In this document: piece by piece, positions 44,985 through 55,740 of the stretch | Numbering within the stretch: position 1 is the first letter of the stretch | How the letters are laid out: each line of letters begins with the position of its first letter | Origin: Epiperipatus broadwayi | Taxonomy: Eukaryota > Onychophora > Udeonychophora > Euonychophora > Peripatidae | Assembly (NCBI GenBank): GCA_028023455.1 | Contig: JAQFVV010006231.1 | Location: forward strand, 1,941,478 to 2,005,477 | DNA: 64,000 nt | Direction of reading: 5' to 3' | Translations under genes and position numbers: made by a program | The notes under the pieces: generated by a model | The model's input: only the letters and a program-made list of their open reading frames with translations | The model's database searches: none | What the model was told of the DNA's origin: nothing

Positions 44985-47735
44985 CGACAGGACTAATAAA
45001 ACAACATTACATAAACAAATATACAGTGACATAAACAGATCAGTAATTTAATTTACTAAATCTGATTGATCAGAATAAGATAGAATATCTGGCTATAAAA
45101 TTGCGGTCTGGAATGCCTTTGACAATAACACATTTTCCATTATTTGCTACAATACATTCTGCCACATTCAAACTGGAGTGAGGGTCTTCTAATGGTGAAT
45201 AATATACATTTTATGAGATAAGCCAATATGGACAGAAATGTTAGGTTTTATTAGGAGTCATGATATTTCCATAACTCATTTTCTTGTACTGCCAACAGTT
45301 ATGCATTTGCAATTCTACCAATCATAATCAATTGGGGAACTCTTTTAATTGTAAATATATTATTACTATAAGAAGACGGAATAAATGTTTTGACTTTATT
45401 TGGTCCTCATTTACTTATCAGCAGCAACAAACATATATGCATGATAGGATTAATTAGATCTTCATCTCTATTTTTAAAAATGACAAATCTCTATCACCAT
45501 TAGAGAATTGATAGTAGTTATCATCATTAATTATCGCTTTTATTTAGTTATAGATTGACAGTTTTTTTTGGTTCTGTGGTTGAAAAAAGAAAAGTTAAAA
45601 ATGGTAATGATTGGTTTTCCATAAAAGTTTGATCTAACCAAAAAGTTAATCAATTATGTTCATCATGAGATCTTATATTCTTAATCAGCTTCCAGATTCA
45701 GGTAGAGCTTATTTTATGTGTGGGATAAAAAATTGCATAAAATTTAAAATATTAGGTATCCAAGTAGCACCTTTGATTCTATAGTTTCTCAGGTAAAACT
45801 GGCTGTGATTATATCGATTAGTCATCTCATTAAAGAAATCAGCTCCATTATTATAAGTTATTAATATGGATCAGGCAAATGTCTAGAAGATCAAATCAAA
45901 AGTGGAAAGCTTAGTCAAAATTATTATTAAAAACTTCCAAAATAAGAAAATCAGCAACTATCACCAGAAAGTTTCCTCTAAATATAATAAGCAGCAACCC
46001 ATGCATATAAAATGTCCACATAGATATACAGCTATATACTGATTGTAAATTTTAACAAGACTGTAACTAAAAAAAGATAACAAGATGGGCAAAATAGATG
46101 GAAAGAAATAATTCTAAAAAATGTGAGTGGTAAAGCAAAATCTTATAAAATCAGTATAAACAATGTGAAAGGTACTGGTTCGGCTTGCAAAGCCTAAATT
46201 ATTAATAATTATATACCAATATTAATGGAATTGGATTAATAAACTCATTCTCCAACATGTCAAAAAGGAGTACTTAGACATATTTAGTTTAGTAACTAAA
46301 ACCAATAAAAAAGATTACTTAGACATGTTTGTTCATAAACTGGTTTAGTAATTAATACTAACAGTCCTCCAACAAATGGACAAAGTCATAAGTCTAAAGT
46401 CAAACAACCATTATGTTAATAAAATAAAATCAAAATTTTCAAAATAAATTCGCAGATAGTCAGTAAAACTGTTGTCTTATAGACTATTAATGACACCAGA
46501 TTCCAAAAATTACTAAATAAATTTTTCTGGATTGGCCAAAGCTGCATCCACCCTACTAGATGAGTAGGCTAGACCTCAAATGAAAATGGCTGTCTTGTCT
46601 GATAGCCAAAAATTGATCCAAAAGCAATGATTTTTCCAGATGACCATTATTAAATATTAAGAGATTTGTATAATAGGAATCAGATGAATAAAAAATGCTG
46701 ACTTGATTATAAATATGAAAACATGCTATAAAAACTAGCTAAAACAATCCATTAAAGAATAAAACTAAGCATTAGTCTGAGTCTGATAATCACTTGATAA
46801 GAATCCATATTGATCATTCTGGTAGAATAATCATTACTCCATGTTATAGAATCTACTGAAGCATTTTAAATATTTGTAATTTATGGTCTAGTGATAGCTA
46901 TGGTTTTAGATAATAGTACATTCTTAACAGCAGCTTTAACCAAACAACTTTGGATCAATGATAATATGAAACAAGTTTCATTCCACCAACTCAATATCCT
47001 AATAGCCATGGTTAGGCTGAGAGGTTTATCAAAAAAGGAGTTCTTAAAAAGCTAAAACAAGCAGATGGAACACTACATAGTTAGAATGTTAATTTCACAG
47101 CATACTATATTGAAACAGTTATGAGCTAGACCCAGCTTAATTGATACTTTACACAGTTCTTATAATAAACATTTCAATTCTTAAATCTTACCAGTATGGT
47201 GAGATAAAAATAATAAAATGCATATAAGTACTGTATATTATGATGTATGTTCAATTACTCTACAGTAGTTAGTTAAAAGCACTCTAGATCTGCTTATAAT
47301 GATTGTGTAAAATCTAGTTTACATGGACAACAATATTACAGGTACTGAGATAGAGTCAGAAGTTTGAAATAACTCCATGTGATCAGATATTGATGATCTA
47401 AGAAAAATACAAAGTGCAAGCCTTTCAGGAACCAAACTAAGTGATGATAAACCAGAAAAGAAAAGAAAGCATAAAGATAGACGTTTACTAGTTTATCTCA
47501 GAGATTAGGTACTCCAAAACTAATTTTAGCTGAGAAGAAAAGGAATGTTGATGATTTATTTTAAGGGCTAATTTTAAATAATAGTTTTGTCTAAACTACA
47601 TAACTCTTTAAATCAGATTCACTGTACACAGTTAACTAATAAATATCAATTACATAAACAAACACAAATGACATATATAAGCCCATTATATAACTAGATG
47701 AGTAAATCTAATTGCTCACAGTATGATAATTAAGA
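44985..47735 (+). pseudogene. Ty3/Gypsy retrotransposon relic 2 with LTR-like ends
   Basis: Direct repeats at about 44985-45085 and 47627-47735 share ACTAATAAA, ATTACATAAACAAA, ATGACATA-type strings and AGTAAATCTAATTG-like strings, and probably are LTR remnants. Between them, three-frame reading gives protease-like PILMELD near 46220 with MSKKEYLDIF-like residues after a frameshift. Integrase pieces follow: RIHIDHSGR near 46800 (first catalytic Asp), LDNSTF at 46906-46923 (second Asp; SDNGT.F in the family), NDNMKQV, FIKKGVLKKLKQADGTLH, and a C-terminal part ending DIDDLRK near 47400. RT and RNase H are not identifiable. It is decayed and non-functional. The LTR limits are approximate. Confidence 0.5.
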
Positions 47736-47759
47736 TCCATGCTTCACTTTTTCATTTAA

Positions 47760-47985
47760 AACATAAAACGTTTCCACATATTTTATGATGTTGACCATCT
47801 TTTTTAACTGACTTCATTTTTTTCTTTTTATTGCTGAAACAAATATAGTTCTGGTACCAAGTTACTGTTTATAAGATTTATATTTTTTTCTGTAACTTTT
47901 CTTGCCAACTCACAGTTATATCTTTTATATCATTTTATATACCAATTTATAGAATTCTAGATATTACAATTTTACTTAATGGATT
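47760..47985 (-). mobile_element. RTE fragment, minus strand
   Basis: About 220 bases align with 11900-12080 of the RTE relic in the same orientation. Shared strings include GGTACCAA(G/A), TTTTCTTGCCAACTCACA versus TTTTCTTACTAGTACACA, and TATATCATTTT. It covers only the linker between endonuclease and RT. Confidence 0.65.
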
Positions 47986-47999
47986 ATAAAGTCGAATCT

Positions 48000-48075
48000 T
48001 GCGTTATGATTTGTAGAGGTCTCTGTTGATTAAATTAAGCATTCAAGGCGCATATACTAAGGTTTTAGCCTTATA
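48000..48075 (+). repeat. PLE-terminus-like dispersed repeat, copy 4
   Basis: TTTGTAGAGGTCTCTG and AAGGTTTTAGCCTT match the other copies. The latter also matches the inner part of the pair at 59125-59471. Confidence 0.5.
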
Positions 48076-48079
48076 TAAG

Positions 48080-48949
48080 TATTAATGGATTATTTTAAAA
48101 TATTTTTATATTCCTTCTTTTCTTTTGTACATTATCTTGTTACCTTTAAGAATTATCATTGTGATATGAGCCATATAATTCTATTACGTCTAAAAGCAGT
48201 TTTTTTTTTAATTAAATATTTTAAATATTATGTACAAATAACTCTATAACATACTACAAATCATATAGCATTTTGTTTGGAAGATTAGGTGAAGATTGAA
48301 TACAACTCTTTTATTCAAATGACTAAAGGTTTTTTTTATCTATCTGAACTGGAAACCATCACTCTATTATAAAATATGTAAGGTATAAATGCAATGGGAC
48401 ATCAGATTTTTAATCAAGACTTCGATTTGTAGTATGTTACAGAGTGATTAAAAAGGATTTTTCTCGTAACAAATTTAGTTTTAAAGTAAACTGCTATTTA
48501 AATTTAGAATTGACTAAAATATTTTTTTTCATTTAATTCTTTGAAATTCAATAAAAATACATTAAGATTTTAAGTGGGTGGTGCGTGCAATAAAAATATT
48601 ATTTACCTTTTTTATATGATTAAAGTTGTTATAAGTGAGGGCGCAATTTTTATTTTCTTGACGTGATATTTATTTATTATAATTTTACAGGTTCATTCTT
48701 GCAAAAGCAAAAGGGAGGAGGGGGAGGAATAAATTGTAGCCTTTTAATATTCTTGACATTTGTTTTAATTTATAACTATGAAATTTTTTAAACAAATCGA
48801 TATACATTTCAAGTTAAAAATAATAATCTGCGAGCATAACTTCTTAGGAGATGATTATATATAAATTGTATTTATACATGTTTATTTTTTTTAAAAAACC
48901 GTGCATCTAATCAATAGCAAAAACAAGCTATTTTATATGTTATAATTTC
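48080..48949. other. AT-rich sequence with a GGAGG-rich patch
   Basis: GGGAGGAGGGGGAGGAA occurs near 48712. No genes or repeats that I can support. Confidence 0.4.
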
Positions 48950-49028
48950 TCTTGCATTTCTTCAATTTTTGTTCTAAATTAATAAACTATTTTTAGTATT
49001 ATCAAGCATTCTTTCATATCATATATAT

Positions 49029-49137
49029 TTTTAGATAACTTCAATTATTTTATAATCATATTTATTTCCCATAACTATATTTTTTTCTCTCTCACGTAAC
49101 CAATCTATTATTCTCTTTACCCACTCTTTACTTTGCA
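49029..49137 (-). pseudogene. C-terminal tail of the esterase LINE
   Basis: A 36-codon open stretch reads MQSKEWVKRIIDWLRE, then KNIVMGNKYDYKIIEVI and a stop. It fits the basic C-terminal tail of the LINE ORF2. Sequence downstream (lower coordinates) would be the 3' UTR. Confidence 0.45.
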
Positions 49138-50098
49138 TATTGTAAAACCTTATTTTTCTAGTGTGTTGTTGTCTTCTTCATATAAAATCAACTGAACATT
49201 ATTTTTTACTTCATTTTCATTTGTGTCTTATAAGTATAACAATTCTCGTAAATAACCTCATTTGCTTTGATAATTCATTATTCATTTCTTATCTACTAAT
49301 TTTTCATTAAATTATATCTAAAAATTTCTGATTCTACTGGCAATATAGAGTATGGTATTTTATTTCCAAATATTAAAATAGTTATCCCTCCTTTCCAAAT
49401 TATTCTACATAGCATATATTTATTATATGAAAATACGGCAGATTTTTAATTGATCTTTTTGTACTTTTTGTTTTTAGTCTTCATTCAACATTGATATAAA
49501 GTGATGGATTGTAAAGTGACTTCTTTTTATAAGTCAGAAGTTTATTACACATAGTTTGCATGGATAGAACTTCTTTACATCATTTAAATATTTTTTCCTT
49601 CTAAACTGTTGGACACCATAATGGATTCAACTATTTTTTATTTTTATCACCAAATCCTTTTCCAGAATCATTACTTTTTATTTGCCTATTTCATTTTTTA
49701 TTAATTAATTCTACTATTCTATTTTTTATTCCCCATTTTCATTATTATTTTCTTTTGTGCATTTTATCTTAAAAGTTTTAATACATTCCAAAAATAAATG
49801 CTAAATACTTTTTCTCACATGACCACATAAACTATATCTATAATCCAAACCCTACTTTATTCTCTATTGTATTTCTTTAGTAAATAAAGCCTCTGTTTTG
49901 TGATGTGATGGTGATGTGATGCGCTGTGACTTCTCTTTATTTGGAGTGAGAATCTCCCTGTCACTATGCCCAGAGAAACCTGTTAGCCACTTTATCTTCC
50001 CTTTCTAATCCTTGCCCTAAGTTTTCCCATATTCCTCTCTATCCTGCTCCATCCCATTACCACAACATACTCTTTATCAATTCCATAACCTTTACTTT

Positions 50099-50263
50099 AT
50101 TATGTTGCACTTTAACACAAATTGGTGAAGTTATTAAATTAATAAATAATAATAATAGTTGGCTTAGTGCTTTTGGGTATGTTAACTCCCATATTCACTG
50201 CCAAATATTATTATTATTTATTAATTTAATAATTTCACAAATTGTGTTAAAGTGCAGTATAAT
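50099..50263. repeat. Fold-back repeat with 55-60-bp arms inside the LINE
   Basis: TGCACTTTAACACAAATT(G)GTGAA and the following TTATTAAATTAATAAATAAT return as reverse complement after a spacer of about 36 bases. The LINE tail reads on both sides, so this is an insertion. A CATCACATCAC-type tract sits about 200 bases to the left. Confidence 0.7.
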
Positions 50264-51378
50264 AATTAAGAGCAATTGCCAAAGTAAATCATTTACTATA
50301 GCCTTTATATCTAATTCCCCCTTATTTTTTCCCAAACCCAGCATAAAAACCAATAACTTACTTTCTATATAATTACTTTGTTTATATTTATTCTCCCTTC
50401 ATTATTTGTACCCTTTCTGCTTGTAGGTTTTTACATTCAATTAACAAATGCCTAATACTTTTTATGCCTTTTTTACACAACTTGCAGACTAAATCACCCA
50501 CATTTTTTTTATTTATAGGTATATTCCCTCATTGCTGAAGATCCTTTTCAAGCTTTAAACAGTAAACTACTTTCCTTGCTATTACCATAAATTAACTTGC
50601 ACCCAATATTCTGTTTACTTTTATATGTATTTAAACTCTATTTACTCTCCATACTATTTCTCTATCTCTTCAACTCCCTATTCTTTATTAATGCACTCAA
50701 TTCTTTTATCCCATTCCTTACCACTATAACATTCAACAATTCTTCTAACTCAATCATCCCACATTTTGTATAAATATACAGACAATTTTTTTATTTAAAT
50801 CTTCTGCATATCACCTTACCTTTCTCATCCATCTTGTTGCCTTCTCTTTATTTATAATCCAATTTAATACTATTTTGGCTATTCTCTTATTAGCCATAAA
50901 CTGCAATCTACTGAACACTTTCATTTTGCTTTTTGCATCTCTCATATAAAAACTTAACTATCCCATTTCACCTTGAATTGCCTTCTTTGCTGTCCACACA
51001 TCTGCATCTTATGCATGCCTTCCTACTTCCCTTTGTATTTTGTCTAAGTAATTTCATACCCCTTTATTAACTCATCATGCATTGTTAGCATATGTTAACC
51101 CTACTTCTGTCACTCCCATATAGTTCTAGCTATATTATATTTATTATATGAAAACATTGTTAATTTCTTTCTTTGCTTTATTTATCAATTTTTTCTCCCA
51201 TTCATCCAAGCAATTTCTCTGATTACTTAAGTAGTTATATCTATTTAACACACTTAACTTTTTATCCCCTCCCCCAACAAAAATTCTTTGCCTTCTCTTT
51301 CCACAGTATTAATCATTACTTTTGATTTTTCCTCACTAAATTTAATCCCCATCTCTTTATCCATTATTTTGCATGTCC

Positions 51379-51641
51379 TCAGCATAACTTCATGTCTTCC
51401 CTTCTTTCTGTCCACAAGAAAGTATCAGTTGCAAATAAAAGACCCAATAATGTATATACTCCCTTTCCACCCAGTAATGGTATCTCTACCCCTCTTCCTA
51501 GTCTTTCTATTGCTTTCTCCAATTCTCTCAAATACAACAAAAACAAAACAAGTGACTTAGGACATCCTTGCATAGTCCCACCCCATTTTTAACTTTAACT
51601 GATTATATATTCCCTAATTGATATGTATAGTAATTATTTTC
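51379..51641 (-). pseudogene. Esterase LINE: RT block B to YADD-equivalent
   Basis: On the minus strand the frame reads QGCPKS (RT motif B, normally QGCP(L)S), LVLFLLYLRELEKAIERLG, GVEIPLLGGKG, then LLFATDTFLWTERREDM. The catalytic dyad ADD is ATD at 51424-51435. Upstream, NNYYTYQLGNI and a GV.L/RQG string lead in after a frameshift. This is the half of the RT downstream of the element X insertion. The mutated dyad would abolish polymerization. Confidence 0.75.
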
Positions 51642-52033
51642 GGTACATATTACTTAACCAGACTTGGCTGCTTGATGGCATTGGTGCCATGCAAAAACAA
51701 TACAATGCAATGTTACCGGGCTGTGATTTTTAACAACTTTCATTTTCTTTTCTTTTTTTAAATACGGTGACTTTTTTTTTTTGGTTATATGGTGATTTTT
51801 TTTTGGGGGGAGGGGGACTTTATTTGTATACCACTGATATAGTAAAAATTTTAGTTTTAAAACCAATTTTTATTATTTTCTTAAAAAAAATAAAAACAAA
51901 CCAAAAATAACTTTTTTCATTTCTAACTTTTATCTCAGTGAAGACAAAGTATTTATCACCTCCATCCCCCACCCCCATCTCCACCCCAAATTAAAAGAAG
52001 ATCAAAAGTTTGACTTTTTCAACTTTTGTTTTC

Positions 52034-52065
<32 letters not shown>

Positions 52066-53181
52066 AATATATGGCAACTTTTTTTGGTGGGGTTATACAG
52101 CGATTTTTTTTTTAGGGGGGGGGGAGCATTTTTATACAACTGATAGAGTAAAACTTTTAGTTTTAAAACCAATTTCTATTACCTTTTTTTAAAAATAAAA
52201 ACGAACCAAAAATAAGTTTTGTCTCAGTGACAACAAAATCTTTCTCAACCCCCCCCCCCCAATTAAAATAAGATCAAAACTTTTGACTTTTTCAACTTTC
52301 GGTTTTTTTTTTTTTCAAAAATATATGGCAGTGCCTTTTTTTTTTTGACTATATGGCAAGTTTTTTTTTTTTTTGGCTTGATTTGTATTATGCATGTCTA
52401 TATTTTAACAAACAATGTTTACTATTAATTCCATTTTTCGATTCTTTCAACCCACCACCACCCCTAAAAAAATTCCAATAAGACCAAAACTTCATTTTAA
52501 AATATGGTGACTTTTTTTTTGTTTGGCTATACAGCGATTTGTATTACACAATTTCTATTTTCCCCTTTTTAAAATTAGAAGTTTGACTATTAATTACTTT
52601 TTTGATACTTTTATTTTATCTACTACATATTTAATATTTTTATTTTTAGGAATCAAATGCAGGAGCCTGACTAACATTTGTAACTGGCACAATTTGAAAG
52701 TCTGCTTGCCGCACTGCGGCCATTTGATTTGTCTTGTATATTTTATTGTGAAAGTGAGAGTTTTCATGTGAACTCAGCCTAATCATGTTCAGCTCTACCA
52801 TTTGCCAATGTTTTTCACATTCCAAGTTGTGTAGGGAAGGGTGGGGATGGTGTGACAATTCTTAGTGAGTCAGACTGTGTGATTTAAGTAAATATGAAAT
52901 TACTCTGCTATGGAGATATCAAAAGTTGTGGCCACTTGAAATCCAGACACTGTCAGATAATACGGTAGTTAACTGTGAAATGTGCAAATTTGCATAAAGT
53001 GTTGCGAAGCATAAAACAGGCTGTAATATTTTTGTGCAATGCCATCAAGTGGCCTGAAATAGCTAAGATAAACAGAACAGTTTTTTTAGCTGTAAGTCAG
53101 GCCATGTAAATGGCATTTGTAGGTGTTTTTGTCTGTCACCAATGTCATCAAGTGGCTAAGCCCAGCTAAATAGTAAGTACC
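51642..53181 (+). mobile_element. Element X copy 1, 1.54-kb TIR transposon of unknown superfamily
   Basis: The ends are GGTACATATTACTTAACCAG and the complement of GGTACTTACTATTTAGCTGG, extending as imperfect inverted repeats through a CTTGATGGCATTGGTG-like string (about 45 bp). Flanking 8-bp repeats are TTATTTTC (51634-51641) and TTATTTTT (53182-53189), one mismatch. Inside are long T- and C-runs within two to three tandem units of about 280 bp (51735-52500). Further in is a block with AATGCAGGAGCCTGACT. No transposase is recognised; the frames at 52523-52771 and 52646-52858 have no known motif. It interrupts the RT of the minus-strand LINE. Confidence 0.75.
51735..52500. repeat. Internal tandem units of element X
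   Basis: A unit of about 280 bp with a T-run, TATATGG(C/T)(A/G)A-type strings, TTTTAGTTTTAAAACCAATTT, a C-run and TTTGACTTTTTCAACTTT begins near 51735, 52020 and (partial) 52300. Matching units on the opposite strand are in copy 2, near 57740-58330. Confidence 0.65.
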
Positions 53182-53189
53182 TTATTTTT

Positions 53190-53850
53190 ATATAATCTCT
53201 TAATAACATCCACTAAAACTCCATCCATCAATTTCCAAATTTACTAAACTTACCCATAATCTATTTCTATTTACTCTATCATACACTTTCTCTATATCTA
53301 TAAAACCCATATATAACTGTCTACCTATATTTCTACTCATATCTATAAGCTGTGTAATTACAAATAAACTATTTCCTATATGCCTATCTGATTGAAACAC
53401 TTTTTACATTTCTTTCACTATATTATTTTCTTCAATCCTTTTTGGGACCCTTTCAGCCACTATATATGTGAAAACTTTATATAATACTGACTTTACCACT
53501 GTCAGTCTATAAATTGCTTAACTTTTTATGATCTTTACCCCTTCTTTTAAATAGTAGCCTTACTCTTGTATTACTCCAACTACCTGGAAAATCTCTCTTG
53601 TGTGCCATCTTATTAAATCATGGTAATAGTTTTAATTTTGCCCTATGTCCTAAATTCATTACCATTTCTGCTGCTCATCCATCTAAACCTCTTGCCTATC
53701 CATTTTTTAATTTCTTCTCTGCCTCAATCAGTTCATTTTCTGTAAACCTAACATTTCCATTACTATATGCTTTCATGTTTGTTATCATTTTATCCTTTAC
53801 ATCTAACATCTTTTCTATATTCATTACATACTTATTTAAGATTGTCTCTA
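53190..53850 (-). pseudogene. Esterase LINE: RT N-terminal half with motif A
   Basis: The open frame 53400-53200 (minus) reads FQSDRHIGNSLFVITQLID, then LYMGFIDIEKVYDRVNRNRLW, which is RT motif A with the catalytic Asp in FIDIEK.YD. Further upstream, ARGLDG, EMVMNLG, RDFPGSWSNTRVRLLFK and a KVSII string give the preceding RT blocks with several stops. Just downstream, the frame LMDGVLVDVIKRLYKN runs straight into the end of element X. Confidence 0.75.
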
Positions 53851-54359
53851 ATGCTTCTCTAGAGTTACACTTTATTCCTTCATCATCTAGTAATACTATT
53901 TCTCTCTCCTTTACATTCCTTCTTTTAATGTATTTCTAAAATGTTTTACTCCCATCTTCCACTTTTGTTAATATCCTCTAACAATTTACTATTTTTTAGC
54001 AAACTTTTTTTTAAAATACTTTTCCCATTTAACATTAATATATTTTTCACTTTCTTTGTTCTTAATACCATACGTATATTCTCTTCATGTTCTTTTCTTC
54101 TCTTTTACACTTTTACTAACCTTCACTTTTCTATTATTTTATTCTTCTGAATATTCTCACTTAAAAACCCTATTTTCCACTTTTTCTACTTCACCACACC
54201 AGTCCTTATGTTCATCCCCAACCCATGCTTCCTTGGTTTGTTCAATTTTTATTTTATATTTTTTTAACTTATCATTCATTCTCCATCCACATCTTTCACT
54301 ATCTTTTTCACTTTTATTACTATTTTTCATCACATTATTAACCATTTCTATTATATGAT

Positions 54360-54960
54360 CACTATTACATACTCTCTCTTCATCTGTATTTTATTCATTT
54401 CCTCTTTTTCTACTAATATGTAATCAATTGTGTGAAATATATTATTTTTGATCATGTATATTGTCCCTCATAAATATTTGACAAATTTCCAATGCTTAAA
54501 TTCACTCTACAAAAATTCTTCAAAAGCTATCCATTCTTGTTATCTACATCATCAATTTCTTCAATATGCCCATTTCATATCCTCTACAACCATTATTCTC
54601 TTCTCTTTTTTTTAAAAACTCTGTATATTCTTAACTAGGTATTCATATATGCTATTGTTCCTCTCCATTATAGTTTGACTATCTCCAGTAGCTATATACA
54701 CTACAGCCACCATCCATTCTTGTCTTCCTAATTTTATCTCAAACCACAAATGTTCTTCTCATTTAACAGTATTTAAATATTTTTTGACATAACTCCTATA
54801 CCACCACCCCTTTTTTCTTTTCTCTTTTATTTATACCCTGCTATAGTAAGTCTTCCAGTATATGTTCTTCTTTTCTTAAATGTGTTTCTACTACTGCTAG
54901 TACATCAAGCTCTTAATTTTTAATTGCTTTATTTAATTACAACCACTTTTCTGGTTTCCT
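54360..54960 (-). pseudogene. Esterase LINE: endonuclease domain, decayed
   Basis: Reading from 54960 down gives RKPEKWLQLN-like and ELDVLAVVETHLRKEEHI-like strings (metal-binding Glu in ETHL). A GGGIGV string and then IDYILVEKEEM follow, with an SDH-equivalent degraded to VIVII. This is the APE-type endonuclease of a LINE ORF2. Frames change repeatedly. Confidence 0.55.
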
Positions 54961-55189
54961 ACCACCTTGTAATATATTCTAATATCCAGTTTTAACAATT
55001 TATTTTTTCCTAACTACTCTTTTATAAACTCTTTTGACTCTTTCTTCTCCATCACATTTATAAATAACTTGTTTACCATTAATTTTTACAGACTCATTTT
55101 CTCTCCACATCTACACTTACATCTAAATCAGCTACCCTTTGATTATTTCTTACATCCCATCTATTCTTCTTCTTTCTGATAATACTGCC

Positions 55190-55700
55190 ACTTAAAACCC
55201 CATCCTATTTTATAAGTTTCCCGAACTATATTCTTTATAAATCAAATTCCCTAAAACGTTATTTCCTTGGTTTTATATGTGCAATCCATCTTTACTATGT
55301 AATTCCTTCTTTCTAATAAAAATACCCCACATATCCACAAACATAACATCATTTCTCTCACACAATTTTTTTAATCTCTCATTCATAAAACAGGCTCTAT
55401 CTAACATATATCTCTTGTCAAATCTTGGTAATAATCCAACTATTTCTATTCTTCATTTAATCTTATTCAAATTCCTAATCAATTTTATGTATTTATTCAT
55501 TACTCTCTCTGATGGCTCTGACAAATTATTAGTCCCTACCATAACATACACATCTCTACTCCCTTGCTTCTTTACTTTATCTATAACACCTGTTTCTATT
55601 TTTCATTGCAATTATATCTCCACATTCTCTAATTAGTGAATCCCCTATCAATACTATCTCATAGTCTTCTTTCCCTACTTCATCCATAACATTCTCTTCC
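55190..55700 (-). pseudogene. Esterase LINE: ORF1 SGNH/GDSL esterase domain
   Basis: The minus-strand frames give YEIVLIGDSLIRECG with the nucleophile Ser block GDS at 55637-55645. Next are VMVGTNNLSEPSERVM (GxNN block) near 55540-55500, EIVGLLPRFDKRYML, and KDGLHI (Asp-x-x-His block) near 55276-55290. These are the ordered SGNH hydrolase blocks. Esterase domains of this kind sit in ORF1 of CR1/L2-like LINEs, and their role in retrotransposition is not settled. The active-site residues are still readable, but a frameshift near 55590 and stops elsewhere disrupt the protein. Confidence 0.75.
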
Positions 55701-55740
55701 ATCTTCTAGACTTCCTTATCTACTTCTTCTTTATCATTAA

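Larger units (their letters stand above)
48950..55738 (-). mobile_element. Esterase-bearing LINE (CR1/L2-like), minus strand, split by element X
   Basis: Read 5' to 3' on the minus strand the parts are: ORF1 with SGNH esterase (about 55700-55190), endonuclease (54960-54360), linker, and RT N-terminal half (53850-53190). Element X interrupts at 51642-53181. After it come the RT C-terminal half with GCPKS...LFLLYLRELEKAIERLGRG and FATDTFLW (51641-51379), then a C-terminal tail ending QSKEWVKRIIDWLREREKNI at about 49135-49030. Without X the element is about 5.2 kb, close to full length. An SGNH esterase in ORF1 is known from CR1/L2-type LINEs. Stops, frameshifts and the FADD-to-FATD change make it dead. 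The 5' edge is cut sharply where the plus-strand LINE begins. Confidence 0.75.

Noticed and set aside
52646-52858. Conserved short frame in element X as a possible small protein
   Set aside because: The frame is similar in both X copies (57409-57612), but the two copies are similar over their whole length, so this does not show coding selection; it has no known domain.
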